DNA of 64,000 bases from Melitaea cinxia (GCF_905220565.1 NC_059395.1:18765289-18829288); one strand, 5' to 3'. Positions 23,516 to 32,009 are shown, numbered from the stretch's first letter. A program made the numbers and translations. The notes: generated by a model not told the origin, from the sequence alone.

Positions 23516-25673
23516 GAGACATATTGTTTTGTACTTTTTTGATTCCACCAATTTGTTCACATCTAATATGTACCTATCTTAAACTGCCTCAACGTTATTA
23601 TAATTATAAGACTTACAATATAACGGAATACGAGTAGGAGCGAAGTTGTTAACAATTGATGAGCCAGGAGGAAAAAGGGGTCAAGTCATTTTAATCAAAA
23701 TTTTCAGGTGAGCCATTTTAATGTTTAATGTTAATATCAAACTCCAATAATTCAACCACACAATAAATCACTCTTATCATTCAAGTGGCATATTATTTTA
23801 ATTATTCTGAATTTTGGTTACTGTTTTTTGTTAAAAAGATTATTATTTCCAACGAAAGGATGAAAACGTAATTTTTTATGTGAATACATAGGTTTATAAA
23901 TAACAATCAATCAAAAACTCATTTTTCAAATAATCTCTAGCCCTTTAATTAGCTATGAACTAAAAAAATATTGGCAAGACGATTCTAAGCAATATTTGAA
24001 ATTTAAAATATATTTAAAATAATTAATTATTGACGTAAGTATCTTCAGTGATTCGCAATAAAATAACCTAACCTTTCTATGAAAAACTTATCTAATGGGA
24101 TGTTTCAGTTGCGGAATCTCGAAAACTTAGGTCTAATAAAATTATAGTAAAGACTATTGAATTATTTCGTTTACTAATCTAAGTAAATTTTTTTTATAAG
24201 ATCAAGATAATCAAAGATAATACGAAGACGAAACTTCAAGTGTTTCATCGTCAATATCAAATTAATGCTTGTCATCAACGGATATGAGGACTCCAATCAA
24301 GATTTCCCGCGAGCTTATTGATCGTAGGCACGATCTTTGTGCACTTGTTACTTGGCCTTAGAGACCGAGCAACGCAAAATGTGAGCGCCAATTCAAATTG
24401 AAACACCAATGACTACAATGCTGAGAATGGCCTTAACCCTTTTAATCATTTAATTCTAAGAAACGTTACAGAGAGTACTATTCATAAAACTCGTAAAATT
24501 TATATTTGATAATCTTAAAAGTCTGAGAACTGACCGTTGCATATATTGTCTTCACTTGTTACTTTAGTTGCAATGATTTAAAAAAAAAGCGATTCTTTCG
24601 TAAGTTTTCTGACTAAATCAATCTGTATAGTGTCTATGAAGAACGTGTGGTTTTCACTGTTAAACAAGTAACTAGCAAAATATAGGTCGACGACAGATAT
24701 AAAGTTACTTCATTGGTCTTTAATGTACTGTGTGTACGCGTGTTTTGTATTCTAAAAGTAACATACTAAATATAATACTTCATACGAACTATTTCGTATT
24801 ATTATTTGTCATATATTAAGGATTAAAAAGAAAAATTCCATTAAGTCAATTTTATACATGGAATAGGAATCGTAAAAAATCAATAGGTATACCGAATTCG
24901 AAGACATGACAAAAAACTGTCTTAAAAAAATCAAAAGTTTTAAAATTTTTAAATTATTATTATACTACTGGTCGCCCAGTTGTCGAAATACGACCATAAT
25001 TAATTTAAATTATAAGTTTGAACATTAAACAAAAGAGTATATAATTATGTGTGTTGTGTTAAATACATTGTAGTGTGTGTAATGTTCCTTTTGTATTTTT
25101 TATGCATAATTTAAAAAATATTAGCATTCTGCACTACTTCTCTATATAAGTGTACGAATTTTCATACTCCTCCGTCTGCGCAATTTTTATAAAAAGGGCT
25201 ACAAAGTTTTTGCTTCACGTATAATATATAGGAGATTATATTTGTAACATGACTTGTAACAAGACAACGTGTTAGCTCAATGGTCACAGCGCTAGATTTT
25301 GGCTGTTGCGCTGGCAGTTACGGGTTTGATCCCCTCACATACATTTGTATTGCCATACAGATGTTTGTTGTGGTCTGGGTGTGTTCCGGATCCCCGACAC
25401 AGGAATATCCTAGCAGGGGTTGCGCGTGAGGCGTACTATTTCTTTATTTAACATACCTTCCGATTTCGACAAGCAAATGTAGTGGCTGGGCTTCTTGCCG
25501 AAGAGGCCAGACTGGCGCAGCAGGCCTGCGTCAGCGTCCTCATCGTACGTGCGGCTCACCGGCCAGTAGCCGGCCGGGCACTTGGCCACGCTGTCCACTA
25601 TCTGCAGCGACAGAAGCGGCCTTTCATCGGGCAGGGCGCCCCCGAGAGCTGACAGCACCTTCGACATCCTCAC
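3088..25673 (-). CDS. Mvb12: Multivesicular body subunit 12 (MVB12), ESCRT-I component
   Basis: MVB12 is the fourth ESCRT-I subunit, which sorts ubiquitinated cargo into endosomal vesicles. I assembled five exons: 25673-25457, 13409-13205, 7030-6908, 4256-3863 and 3174-3088. All have GT/AG borders and joining phases, giving 341 aa, close to vertebrate MVB12B. Exons 1-3 encode the N-terminal MABP domain: it opens SKVLSAL, then LQIVDSVAKCPAGYWPVSRT, FGKKPSHYICLSKSEG, TDVIVCSKM and GKVVCYKV. Exon 4 is a proline-rich linker (PRPPSKSPAPPGPP) in very GC-rich DNA. The C-terminal UMA domain (GMEGVPFLL) spans exons 4-5 and ends YSYNFTVERQT. The start may be Met1 or Met3. Intron 1 is 12 kb; intron 2 contains an intact retrotransposon. 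Family assignment rests on remembered motifs, but the match is extensive. Confidence 0.93.
3467..3795 (+). mobile_element. GTGGCTA-hairpin SINE-like element, copy 1
   Basis: It begins at the 5' hairpin GTGGCTA (3474-3480) / TAGCCAC (3496-3502) and ends in GGCCTATGTCCAGCAGTG plus an ATGATG tail. A perfect 13-bp duplication, AAACATTTAATAT, flanks it (3454-3466, 3796-3808). It sits in MVB12 intron 4, 67 bp from exon 4. Open frames in it are incidental. Confidence 0.85.
4862..5108 (+). repeat. ACCGACTTC-ended repeat, diverged copy
   Basis: It starts at the small hairpin GTTTGCTCGCAAAC, followed by the CGACAAGCAATACAACGTAG block, and ends at a degraded CTACTTTTTTGGAAG end. It lies in MVB12 intron 3. 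Confidence 0.7.
5227..5552 (+). repeat. ACCGACTTC-ended repeat, copy
   Basis: The left end GTTTGCAGGCAAACGAAG runs into AAACCGACTTCAATTACATC. The right end is CTCCTCCTTTTTTTGAAGTC. The inverted ACCGACTTC at the two ends suggests short terminal inverted repeats. The element class is not known to me. Confidence 0.75.
6013..6460 (+). repeat. ACCGACTTC-ended repeat, longest copy
   Basis: It has the same left hairpin and right end GAACCTCCTCCTTTTTTGGA as the other copies. It is longer because the middle block (GTAATACAACGTAGATCGAC) is present twice. The conceptual frame YVVLLVDVI recurs across copies but is not a credible gene. Confidence 0.75.
6461..6580 (-). repeat. Repeat fragment shared with 17840-17970
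   Basis: GAGCGTGCTTCAAACCACAT and the following block match, in reverse, the sequence at 17840-17965. Related text also occurs near 6860 and 21955. It is probably a degraded transposon end. Confidence 0.55.
7153..8154 (+). CDS. Retrotransposon ORF1, PHD-finger and coiled-coil RNA-binding protein
   Basis: This 333-aa protein opens with a C4HC3 PHD-like zinc finger: C4, C7, C20, C23, H28, C31, C52, C55. An acidic linker (LEDEGDDNTDPEF) follows. A charged region around residues 95-175 looks like a coiled coil (EERMKLYETRIKTVENQYGD). The C-terminal half has the RNA-binding look of LINE ORF1 proteins (VILRNGVRSAWLEASKK and KVRHGFKYVWCKNG). Such proteins package element RNA during target-primed reverse transcription. 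The frame is uninterrupted and ends 58 nt before ORF2. Confidence 0.9.
   Translation: MVKCIKCTKTITKKLPGLQCGKCNKWLHALCAGLTPNQLITLNSTEAIDWKCRTCAEGTKSRRLSCIMPDLEDEGDDNTDPEFLIPDNNITQQILREIRNEIKGIVQFELQRSLKYYSDKIDDYEERMKLYETRIKTVENQYGDLKNNLKNMSLKYDVLEGKCNQLEQAQLSQQLEVCGVKEAEREDTMEIIKRVASKINTDISDVIKAYRKRVPAHKRTESKRIESPPNPITVILRNGVRSAWLEASKKVKFSARDIGTEGEQNLYLRESLTPATAYLLWKTKEELKVRHGFKYVWCKNGTVLARKSENEKIISFHSLQQLDVLTRKLEQLN
8213..11143 (+). CDS. Retrotransposon ORF2, endonuclease-reverse transcriptase
   Basis: This 976-aa protein has an N-terminal apurinic-type endonuclease: FHVNIRS, LILTEANI with the catalytic Glu, CAVYRPPDY, IIGDINLD, CVDHVFI, and a final ADH in place of the usual SDH. The reverse transcriptase follows at about residues 460-790: SPGYDGIR, GVIRPIYKKGKRDDYNNYRP, YGFQKNKST, motif A VDFSKAFD, motif B GTAQGSIIGP, and motif C QFADD with both catalytic aspartates. 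A cysteine cluster (CLHSSCSLNCSC) lies between RT and the C-terminal region. No premature stop or frameshift is present, so the copy may be young or still competent. Confidence 0.93.
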   Translation: MDDLNCDSKELTCINFNDFTNQLPNYGKPLLLFHVNIRSTLKNFAELEYILLNSDKTIHLLILTEANIKEDCVNMYELPDYSMYYELRQYRKGGGLLFYVHNSLSFIRHSASCKYFECITGELILDFSYKLGVCAVYRPPDYSKEGFINELLSLVSKYNPKNNYVIIGDINLDIKKYSPITNLYLNSLSELGFYSGINQYTRIEKRTDIICKSCVDHVFIRNVTNCEIYTGVVKIVLADHCITCCAIFDARLGTDDSRLPQLFTRINNNNLRSRLCSVDWSKPLSYSDPNDIYNFIYKEFRNAYEMSKYCVEYKSKRNTCKWANKKLKYMCKKRDELYNIWRADENNTVKRLLYNSYRNKTNKYTQFIKNRKIKNDICKNFKNQREIWKIVNDLTGKIVKCIDDVIIKHFKQDPLSLSNNFATEFNNNVKSICIDCNLKMLNSNSYEIIPETSIRLQRAREKDVKRIILLISDRKSPGYDGIRASDIKYTSSHLVPVITHLINQCIATSIYPDILKIGVIRPIYKKGKRDDYNNYRPITILSCVDKIIERYLGDKINKYLAQHSIINNKQYGFQKNKSTTELLRKFTNEVNTHLDKKLHVLVLLVDFSKAFDVLNYNILFDKLSRGGIQGPLLKLLKNYHHNRKTTVSLSKQWSNLIPTTRGTAQGSIIGPTEYLLYVNDMVNIIKEGTVYQFADDTCLVVAQKTVKHAQEKLQHNFNQLCKWAHDVGLIINAHKTKMIHIHSSHNQTDIRPTIVAHSHSCLHSSCSLNCSCENIEQVKTHMYIGLIIDDRFTWGPHIDHVCTKLRSLLSKLSILKAKLPYQTLRLLYVALADSVIDYGVSSYGRSCRSNLENIYNLQLRLLKTIVPKRILNNYKNNYSQLFRHCNVMNIYDKVKFSVLTQINNTTLLNEKLRPIGLRKLDSNLKYHLPKTNNKYGKRTDDYLIPEYINELPRELQEMYKSTTKTKSRLKKYFLQK
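11273..11345 (+). repeat. Fragment of ATTACTTCATTCAA repeat
   Basis: ATAATTACTTCATTCAACCA directly follows the LINE poly(A). It resembles 19600-19790 and more weakly 46770-46920. The family is common in Lepidoptera and probably a LINE or SINE tail. Confidence 0.5.
11460..11709 (-). mobile_element. tRNA-derived SINE (family B)
   Basis: On the minus strand it starts GTAGCCCGTTGGCGCAGTTT (A-box region). A B-box, GGGTTCGATTCCCG, lies about 50 nt on, then TCTGGGTGTAATATTTGTAT and an AT-rich body ending in (ATTT)n. It differs from family A in body and tail. Confidence 0.8.
11997..12335 (-). mobile_element. tRNA-derived SINE (family A), full length
   Basis: The 339-bp copy has a tRNA-like head with a B-box at its right end and the CCCAGTAGTGGGATATTA tail at its left. 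A perfect 13-bp duplication, TCATAGTTACATA, flanks it (11984-11996, 12336-12348). It is in MVB12 intron 2. Confidence 0.92.
12349..13204. other. MVB12 intron 2, proximal unique part
   Basis: AT-rich sequence with no recognised repeat or gene up to the exon 2 donor (GTAAGC). Confidence 0.5.
13875..13918. repeat. AT-rich perfect hairpin
   Basis: Two 20-bp perfectly complementary arms (13875-13894, 13899-13918) flank a 4-nt loop, AGCA. It may be a decayed MITE or chance in AT-rich DNA. Confidence 0.6.
14190..14480 (+). repeat. CTCCTGGGGGATTGG repeat (family Q)
   Basis: The block from GCAGCCCGACTGGGGTAGTA through CGCTTGTTTTGCCGACCTAG recurs on the minus strand at 44448-44740 and 39010-39250. 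Its length and A-rich end fit a LINE 3' end or SINE. The exact family is not identified. Confidence 0.65.
14481..17146. other. MVB12 intron 1, distal part
   Basis: About 2.7 kb with no gene, RNA or recurring repeat that I recognise. Confidence 0.45.
17147..17521 (+). mobile_element. SINE-like element with GTGGTG hairpin (second family)
   Basis: It opens with GTGGTG (17152-17157) / CACCAC (17175-17180) in the same place as the GTGGCTA hairpin family, followed by a CCGTGGGGGTCGTAAAAGAC block like that family's CCGTGGGTGTCGTAAGAGGC. The rest of the body differs. It ends in AAGGCCAATGATGATGATG. No clear flanking duplication was found. Confidence 0.65.
17600..17975 (+). repeat. Unclassified repeat with TAAGCTGGT motifs
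   Basis: Contains GGGAGTAAGCTGGTGCGATT and a second GGTGTAAGCTGGTAAATGAC. The part from 17840 is repeated in reverse at 6461-6580. Confidence 0.5.
17976..19600. other. MVB12 intron 1, unique-looking AT-rich part
   Basis: No gene or recurring repeat recognised; contains a short (ATT)n run near 18755-18790. Confidence 0.45.
19600..19790 (+). repeat. ATTACTTCATTCAA repeat fragment
   Basis: AAAATTACTTCATTCAAGCA and a downstream AAATCAGCAAGGAACTCAGC block. This is a common lepidopteran repeat also seen at 11273 and 46770. Confidence 0.55.
19841..19904. repeat. (TA)n microsatellite
   Basis: A near-perfect TA tract at the end of an ACCGACTTC repeat copy. That family carries a short (TA)n at this position in other copies, so this is probably an expanded internal tract. 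Confidence 0.85.
19905..20162 (-). repeat. ACCGACTTC-ended repeat, copy
   Basis: In reverse it starts AATTGTGTTTGCTCGCAAAC and AAACCGACTTCAATTACAT. Its other end has run into the TA tract. Confidence 0.75.
20974..21292 (-). mobile_element. Non-autonomous Helitron
   Basis: On the minus strand it starts A|TCTATACATCTATAC, continues GAGTGTCTGTTTGTAATATT, and ends GACATCGCACAGCTAG|T. These are the TC start, CTRR end and A/T target typical of Helitrons. The coding capacity is nil. Confidence 0.8.
21410..21426. repeat. (CA)n microsatellite
   Basis: Short run of CA dinucleotides. Confidence 0.8.
21623..21948 (+). mobile_element. GTGGCTA-hairpin SINE-like element, copy 2
   Basis: It begins CTGTGTGGCTACGGCACTAA and ends ATAGGCTGTAATGATG. 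The 10-bp duplication AAAAGTCAAG flanks it (21613-21622, 21949-21958). Confidence 0.88.
22142..22200 (-). mobile_element. Helitron 3'-end fragment
   Basis: TTACTAGCTGATAGACGCCA in reverse ends in CAGCTAG|T. The rest of the element is not recognisable. Confidence 0.5.
23134..23429 (+). mobile_element. Non-autonomous Helitron (TATACTAAYATTAT type)
   Basis: Begins (T)TTATACTAACATTATTAA, where the usual TC start seems mutated. It has the common body CGCTAATCTCAGGAACTACT and ends GTGGGCAGAAGCTAG|T. Related fragments lie at 26697 and 58072. Confidence 0.7.
23469..23530. repeat. 62-bp perfect palindrome around a TA tract
   Basis: AAAACAATATGTCTCG (23469-23484), a (TA)n tract, then CGAGACATATTGTTTT (23515-23530). 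The whole is one perfect inverted repeat next to another TA tract. Confidence 0.9.
23531..25256. other. MVB12 intron 1, unique-looking part near exon 1
   Basis: No gene or recurring repeat recognised. Confidence 0.45.
25257..25435 (+). mobile_element. tRNA-derived SINE, variant of family A
   Basis: A-box TTAGCTCAATGG and B-box GGGTTTGATCCCC are followed by ACATTTGTATTGCCATACAG, which it shares with family A. The tail differs (TCCGGATCCCCGACACAGGA). It ends about 20 bp from the MVB12 exon 1 donor. Confidence 0.75.
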
Positions 25674-26000
25674 TCACATCATAACGCTAACATTTTCACT
25701 AATATCACATTTCACTTTTAATATTTTATTGTGGTAACGACTTTACTAGTCTGTAGCACCGTATCAAAATAGCTTTAACTCTAAATTGATATCTACTATA
25801 AAATGAGTATCATTAACAATGTTGTTCCTCAGTAAACTTAATCAGACTAATCTGTTTAAGCTCGCCCCGGTGTAAGTTTCACCGTCTCAAATATCTTTTG
25901 TGCAGTTTGGAAGCATCTGTAACAAAAAAAAAAAAGTAAATGATAATCTTACAACGTTACATAGAATTTCTATTTTATTTCATTCTTGATTCTTGAACAA
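25674..26000 (-). promoter_or_regulatory. Presumed MVB12 5' UTR/promoter region
   Basis: This is the sequence immediately upstream of the MVB12 start. No TATA box or other defined site was identified; it is called by position only. Confidence 0.4.
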
Positions 26001-26280
26001 CTTTCATTAAAAATCACGCTACTTTCTCTCAATCATGAATTAACATTTAGGTACCTTTTACCAACTTTTAACAATTAAACATTTAAGTAAAGCCGGTATA
26101 CACAATATTAAATAAATTAGACTTCCGCCGAGAATTACAAAATTTTAGAATGTAATTTTTATTTTGTCCCGGGTTTTATAGATACATATATTTAACGTTA
26201 GTAGAATATGGATTAAGTCTGTTGTCATCGAGATACTCGTACTATAATTGTCGCTCGTAGGTATAGGTAACGTATTTTAT

Positions 26281-26375
26281 AACCCGCACTGGAGCAGCGT
26301 GGTGGATTAAGCTCTGATCCTTCTCCTACATAGGGAAAGAGGCCTATGCCCAGCAGTGGGATGTTAAAGGCTCAA
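26281..26375 (+). mobile_element. SINE family A, 5'-truncated 3' tail
   Basis: AACCCGCACTGGAGCAGCGT through CCCAGCAGTGGGATGTTAAA matches the 3' third of the SINE at 33550. Confidence 0.8.
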
Positions 26376-26696
26376 GTGATTTTATATAGATAAATGACAA
26401 TATATAATTTAAACATATCACAAAACAAATTGAAAATACTACCTCATAAACAAATTACCCTTATGTTCTTTTTAAAAATTATTCAATCCTATTGCGATTT
26501 AAAAGACTCTAATTAGGTTAATAGATTTTTTTCCTCAGTGTTGTTAGAGCGAGTTAGTAACAAAGAGGAGATAAATGACATTGTTGAAATAACCACACGA
26601 GTAAAAATAACAAAGACTAACAGTTAAGTGTTGGCTTTTTATAATACATTTGTTGACATATTATATTTATATCAAATCAAACTGCGAGTCAGTGTT

Positions 26697-26787
26697 TCAT
26701 AAGATAGCCTATAGCAAAAATAATAGCCTATAGCCTTCTTCAGTAAATGTGCTATCTAAATGTTTAGCTTTATAATATTAGTATAGA
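26697..26787 (-). mobile_element. Helitron 5'-end fragment
   Basis: On the minus strand it starts A|TCTATACTAATATTATAAAG and holds AAGAAGGCTATAGGCTAT, as in the element at 23134. Confidence 0.65.
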
Positions 26788-26904
26788 TACATTTTCCACA
26801 AGATCTATGAAGCAGATAGTTAACATTGGTTATCTACAGCAGACCAGAATTATACTCTACACATTTTATTTTATACACAGTATGTTGTTACTTCAAAGGA
26901 ATTT

Positions 26905-27180
26905 TTTTTTTATTAATTATATTTACACCGACGAGTAATACAACGTAGTCAGCATAGTAGTCGAAATAATAATCATCAATTAAATTCACATTTTTAAGGA
27001 TATTTTAAAAAGTACTCGTCAGATCAAATTAAGATGCAGTCACTGCCAGCTTTCGATAATAAAAAAAAAACAATTATCAAAATTGGTACACCCAGTAAAA
27101 ACTTCTGAAGTAACAAACACACAATAAAAAAAGACAAAGACGAAATAAGAACCTCCTTCTTTTTGTAGTCTATTAAAAAG
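26905..27180 (+). repeat. ACCGACTTC-ended repeat, degraded copy
   Basis: CGACGAGTAATACAACGTAG on the left and GAACCTCCTTCTTTTTGTAG on the right. The left terminal hairpin is lost. Confidence 0.65.
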
Positions 27181-27611
27181 AAACACGCCTACACATCTAC
27201 CGTCCAATCTATTTAAAAAACTCCTCAACAATTTCGAACCAGCCATTGTGTTAGTATAGCTTTTTGTAACATTTTTGGTTGTTCTCTTTTACACTTAGGG
27301 GCTGATTCCCTAATGGATATAGGGAGACAATAAATTATGAAAAGGTGTGCCACTGTCCTTTCTAGCTACCGTCAAAACCACATAATTAAAGCTAAATATA
27401 AAAACTACAGTTACGTAATACGCCTACTAAAAACTCTTTTCAGACCAAATAGCAATAACTAGACGACATTTAATCGACGTAAAACACATCATTCAACTTC
27501 ATTTACCTCTGCACCCATGCATTCCGATCCTATTCCAAAGAATTACCACGAAAGTAATAGTATTGAATTATAAAATTACATTTATCAAAAACGTGTTGTA
27601 GGTACGTTTTT

Positions 27612-27905
27612 TAACCGACTTCAAAAAAAGGAGGAGGTTACTCGATTTGACCTATATTTTTTATGTATGTTCGGGGATAACTTCGTCGTTTATGAACCGA
27701 TTTTGATAATTCTTTTTTTGTTGGAAAGGAGATATCAATTTTTCAAGGAGGTTTTCAATTCGATTGTATTTTTTGAAGTATGTTACCTCCGAACGTTTTA
27801 CTGGGTGCACCGATTTTGATTATACTTTTTTTAATCGAAAGATTTGCGCATTTGACGAGTACATTTTGAGTCATCTCTAAAATGCGTGTTTGAAAAAATG
27901 CAAAT
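27612..27905 (-). repeat. ACCGACTTC-ended repeat, copy
   Basis: It opens on the plus strand with AACCGACTTCAAAAAAAGGA, followed by ATTTTTTATGTATGTTCGGG. The far end is truncated. Confidence 0.7.
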
Positions 27906-28779
27906 ATATAATTTTAAATTATAATTTTTATACTACTTATGAAACAGGAAACCGTAAGAAATGTTAACATTGCATATTTTGTGAGTGTTTACAAATATGT
28001 TTAACTGCACCATATTAGTGATAGAAAAGAGTGAGTACCTAATTTAATATTGTTTACCCTATAGCCCTATTTGTACATAATTAAAATGGGTATTTTTTTT
28101 TTCATTTTCATTATACCAATATTTTCTAATAAATACTAAATTCATCAGAAATTTTTTCCTATGAGATAATCTGTAGGCCATGAATCATAATATTCAAGAT
28201 AATTTTATTCTTATAAATAAATGATAAATATAAACCCATAATAATTTGATGAATCATCAGCACTCAACCGAAAAACCGGTCAACATTGAATTTCCAACAA
28301 TATTTCATAACAAACTATTTTAGAAATTTACCTTTCTTTAGTATACTGTTATAAATACAGTTAAGGGTTTCCTTAGGTGGAAATCTTACATACATATTTC
28401 AAATTTAAAATACTATTATCCTAAGTTTAAAGTCTAATATCTTTCATTGTGTATGGTTTAATAAACAAATTTTCTAATATAACTCATATTTCGGTTACTG
28501 TTTGTGATGAATTATGATATTTATATTTATAAGTATATTATAAGTTCATACAAGCCAACTGACCCAATTAACTTTTATATTTTTCATTCATTCATTTGGA
28601 TTAACGGCTTTCAGATGTCCAAAACTTAAACATCTAATTAATATGGATGGCTCATCCTAATTAATAAGAAAGTTTTAATGGCTTTAAATAGTACCAAAAG
28701 AGCGCAGAGGACTTTGCCACCTAAAACCACCAAATCTAATGATTTTTCTTATTCTTTAGTAGCCAGCACTGTATACAAT

Positions 28780-29019
28780 TTTTTTTTGATGCGCGGGGGT
28801 ACCCATTTATGGGTGTTATCCAGGATGCCCGGGTAGGCAGTCCTAGACGGTATGTCGGTGTCAGCACTTGGGGGTGCAATACCGACTAAACCCGTGCGGG
28901 ATCCTTCAGCCGCTTTAATCCGATGGTCCAGGATCTGCAGGCAAAAGGATCCCTCCAGCGACAGGCTGGCCTCGGCGAAAAGGCCAGACTTCTCCTCCGT
29001 GGGGAATGTCTGGCTCATT
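28780..29019 (-). mobile_element. Truncated retro-insertion with target-site duplication
   Basis: The T-run at 28780-28787 is a poly(A) tail on the minus strand. The body includes CCCGGGTAGGCAGTCCTAGA. Flanking direct repeats ACTGTATACAAT are at 28768-28779 and 29020-29031, with a third copy at 29037-29048. The minus-strand frame (28749-29030) is open across the insert but resembles nothing I can name. It is probably a 5'-truncated LINE. Confidence 0.75.
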
Positions 29020-29048
29020 ACTGTATACAATGCATTACTGTATACAAT

Positions 29049-30617
29049 GCAATACTATATGGCAATATAATACAATGTGTACAAAACATACTCATACAAA
29101 AGAAAAAAGAATTTATATTGATTAGTTCTTTATATGATTCTTTATTGTGATGAATTGCTTATTGGAATTAACAATTTTGTAGTCATTTATTTAAAAATTA
29201 ATTGAAAAGAATTGATTATGTATGATAGTATGATTAAAACAAAAATTACAAAATTACAATAAAAAACAAACTTCGAGAGTCCATAAATTTTTTTATCTAC
29301 ATTTGTTACACATTTGTTAATTTTACAAATTTCATTGCAGCTAAAGATTAAAAATTTACAATTGCAATCAAAAAATTTTGTACCAGTTGATAAATGAATG
29401 AGGTCTGAGATAAAAAAAAAATATACAGCAATATTCAGGAGCTCCTCTCTTAAGTTAGCCGTAAAGCAATTTGGTCAGAGTATACAGTTACTTGTGAGTT
29501 AAAACATACATGCTAATTACTGAACCTACTTTTCAAAGGTGCATGTATAACTGTTAGTTATCTCTATGAGTCAGATGAATAAAACCATTGTTCTTGATAA
29601 CAAAAGAGGCTGCATAAATATACTTACAAAACCCAAATGCATACGTTTTTTAACTACATAGGTATACTTGATATTAGTAAAAACTGCTTTAGGGCTTGAG
29701 CGAAAATATGGTACAAGATATAGTATGTTACAGATGTCTGATTTTTAATATATATATAATATATCTTTTAATATATATGTATATCAATGTATTTTTAAAA
29801 TGTTTCTCCGATAAAGTCTAAACAGCTGAAAGCGTATTATTTAATATCTTAGTTACGGCACTGATGACCGATTTGGCAAAATTCCATGTATTACTACACG
29901 AATTATGCGGCGTGCAGTCTCTGTTACAGCTACAATTCAATAGACCCAATTGGTGATCTCCTACGATTTATGAAGAACAATGACCCCGCCATTCACAATA
30001 ACCATTGAAATAAATGATAAACTCACCGTAGTCATGACATCACGAACAATAACAACACTCAACACTTCCAATTTCTAGACCTATACATTTCAAGTAACTG
30101 TTCTTAATTTTTCATTTAAAATTTTGTGTTTAATCAACAGTAAACTCTTCATGGAAACTCCTTTGTCATATAAATTTTCAGGTCAACACAATTGTTTTAG
30201 TTAATTTGTCAATTTTCTTAAATCAATGAAATTTTGACAACACACTCTTTGAATGAAAGAAAAGTATGTAGAAAACTACATAAGAATACAGAGTGTTCAC
30301 GATAGCAAGATAAAGAGAACCATTCATTTTCGTAAAGAACGAAACAACGAAACTGACTCAAAGATTCAAACTTGAATGATATTAAAACGTTTACGGTTTA
30401 CTACTTTACTTTGCGTTGTACCAAAGTGTTGTCACATCAAAAATTTTCTATCAAGAGTAATAAAAAGAATGGTTGCATTGCATTTACTAATACAGAGGAT
30501 TTCTGCTTTACACTGCAAAATATATCTAAACATTGACATTAACATCACGGTTTTATATACAGGTCAGAAAACTAAGTTCAATTTCAATGGTGAGAGATTA
30601 GTATGATAATGTCATAA
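29049..30617. other. Intergenic AT-rich stretch
   Basis: No gene recognised. The 76-aa frame at 30376-30606 has no supporting features. Confidence 0.45.
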
Positions 30618-30910
30618 CTTGTCTTTCGCGTTGACGCTACTGTACGTCACTGCCTACATATCATTGGTCACCATGCGGTCGCCGGTTGAGTGACGCTTCA
30701 TTGTGATTGGGTATATTGAGTGACGTTTCATTGTAATTGATTATATTTTAAAACATAAATGCGTGACGTAGAAGACCATCGATCGTCATGCCACTAGCGG
30801 TTGTAAACCATTAAGTCAAAGAGTATACATACAGCCAACGTACCCTCACCATTGTAGTTACCGGACCTGTGTATAAGACCGTGGTTCAGGTCGCATTCAA
30901 CCAACACTAA
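30618..30910 (+). repeat. GTGACG-minisatellite repeat, copy 1
   Basis: Holds CTACTGTACGTCACTGCCTA, then units of TTCATTGTAATTG/GTATATTGAGTGACG type, then GACCTGTGTATAAGACCGTG. The same parts recur at 31160-31400 and, rearranged, at 62187-63149. Confidence 0.65.
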
Positions 30911-31159
30911 CAACAAAATGAAAAGAAATTTACTCTCTGCCTATGATTTTTATACCATTCCCATTGGCCAATTATTTGAAGAAACAATTAACATTAAATA
31001 GCGTCTAAATTAATTAACATGATTTTATTAGTATTTTTATTATATATTATGAATTTCGTTACAGTGATTCAATTGTTACTTCGATAAAATGTCTGCTAAG
31101 AGTAAATATATTCAGTTCGGCTGCTTAATGGTTTCATTTGATTACGTCAATAATACATT

Positions 31160-31400
31160 AAAGTGCGGTGCGCAGTGCACACTGCGCACGCCGATTGAAT
31201 GACGCTGCATTGTAATTAGTTATATTTTAAAGCATAAATGCGTTACGTGTGAAAGAGACGATGCTATTCTCTTCGTTGCACAGCACACCCATCGATTGTC
31301 ATGCCTCTGGCGGCCGTAAACCATTAAGCCGACGTACCCTCACTACTGTAGTTGAACGACCTGTGTATAAGACCGTGGAAAGCACTTTGTCAAACACTAT
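31160..31400 (+). repeat. GTGACG-minisatellite repeat, copy 2
   Basis: A direct copy of the previous element about 480 bp on, sharing CATAAATGCGT, TAAACCATTAAG and GACCTGTGTATAAGACCGTG. It is preceded by a GC-rich hairpin, GTGCGCAGTG/CACTGCGCAC. Confidence 0.65.
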
Positions 31401-31691
31401 ATTATACATAGTCGCTATTTGTGTAATTGAAAAGCAATCAACGTAAACATCCACAGGAAAAATGAATCTATATGTTGCAGTAAATTATAATAAATCTTTG
31501 TGACGCGTTACATAGGGGGTGGAAGGGTGCACTAGGATAAATTATAGGAATCTTTCCTACGGTTTCCTACTAATTATTTATACAATGTCATTGCTAAAAC
31601 GTTTCAATTGTATTGGTTTTTGATGAAAAATCGTTAACCATTTATTTAGTACGACACCGAACCTGATAAAAATAATAACTATGTATATTTA

Positions 31692-31998
31692 AGCTGTGTG
31701 GCTACGGCAATAAGGAATATAACCACCCCCTCTCTTCCCAAGGGTGTCGTAAGAGGCGACTAAGGGATAACACACTTCCACCACCACCTTGGAACTTAAA
31801 AAGCCGACCAATGGTGGAATAACCATCCAACTGCTGGCTTTGAAATACAAGCTAAAACAAGCAACAAAGCTAGCCCTGCAGTCACCAACCCGCCTGCCCA
31901 GCGTGGTGACTATAGGTAACACACATGAGTTCACGCCATTTTTGGCGCGATCTTGTAGACGCCTATGTCCAGCAGTGAACTGCGATAGGCAGAAGTGA
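31692..31998 (+). mobile_element. GTGGCTA-hairpin SINE-like element, copy 3
   Basis: The 5' start AGCTGTGTGGCTACGG matches copies 1 and 2. The 11-bp duplication ATGTATATTTA flanks it (31681-31691, 31999-32009). It has small internal deletions. Confidence 0.88.
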
Positions 31999-32009
31999 AT
32001 GTATATTTA

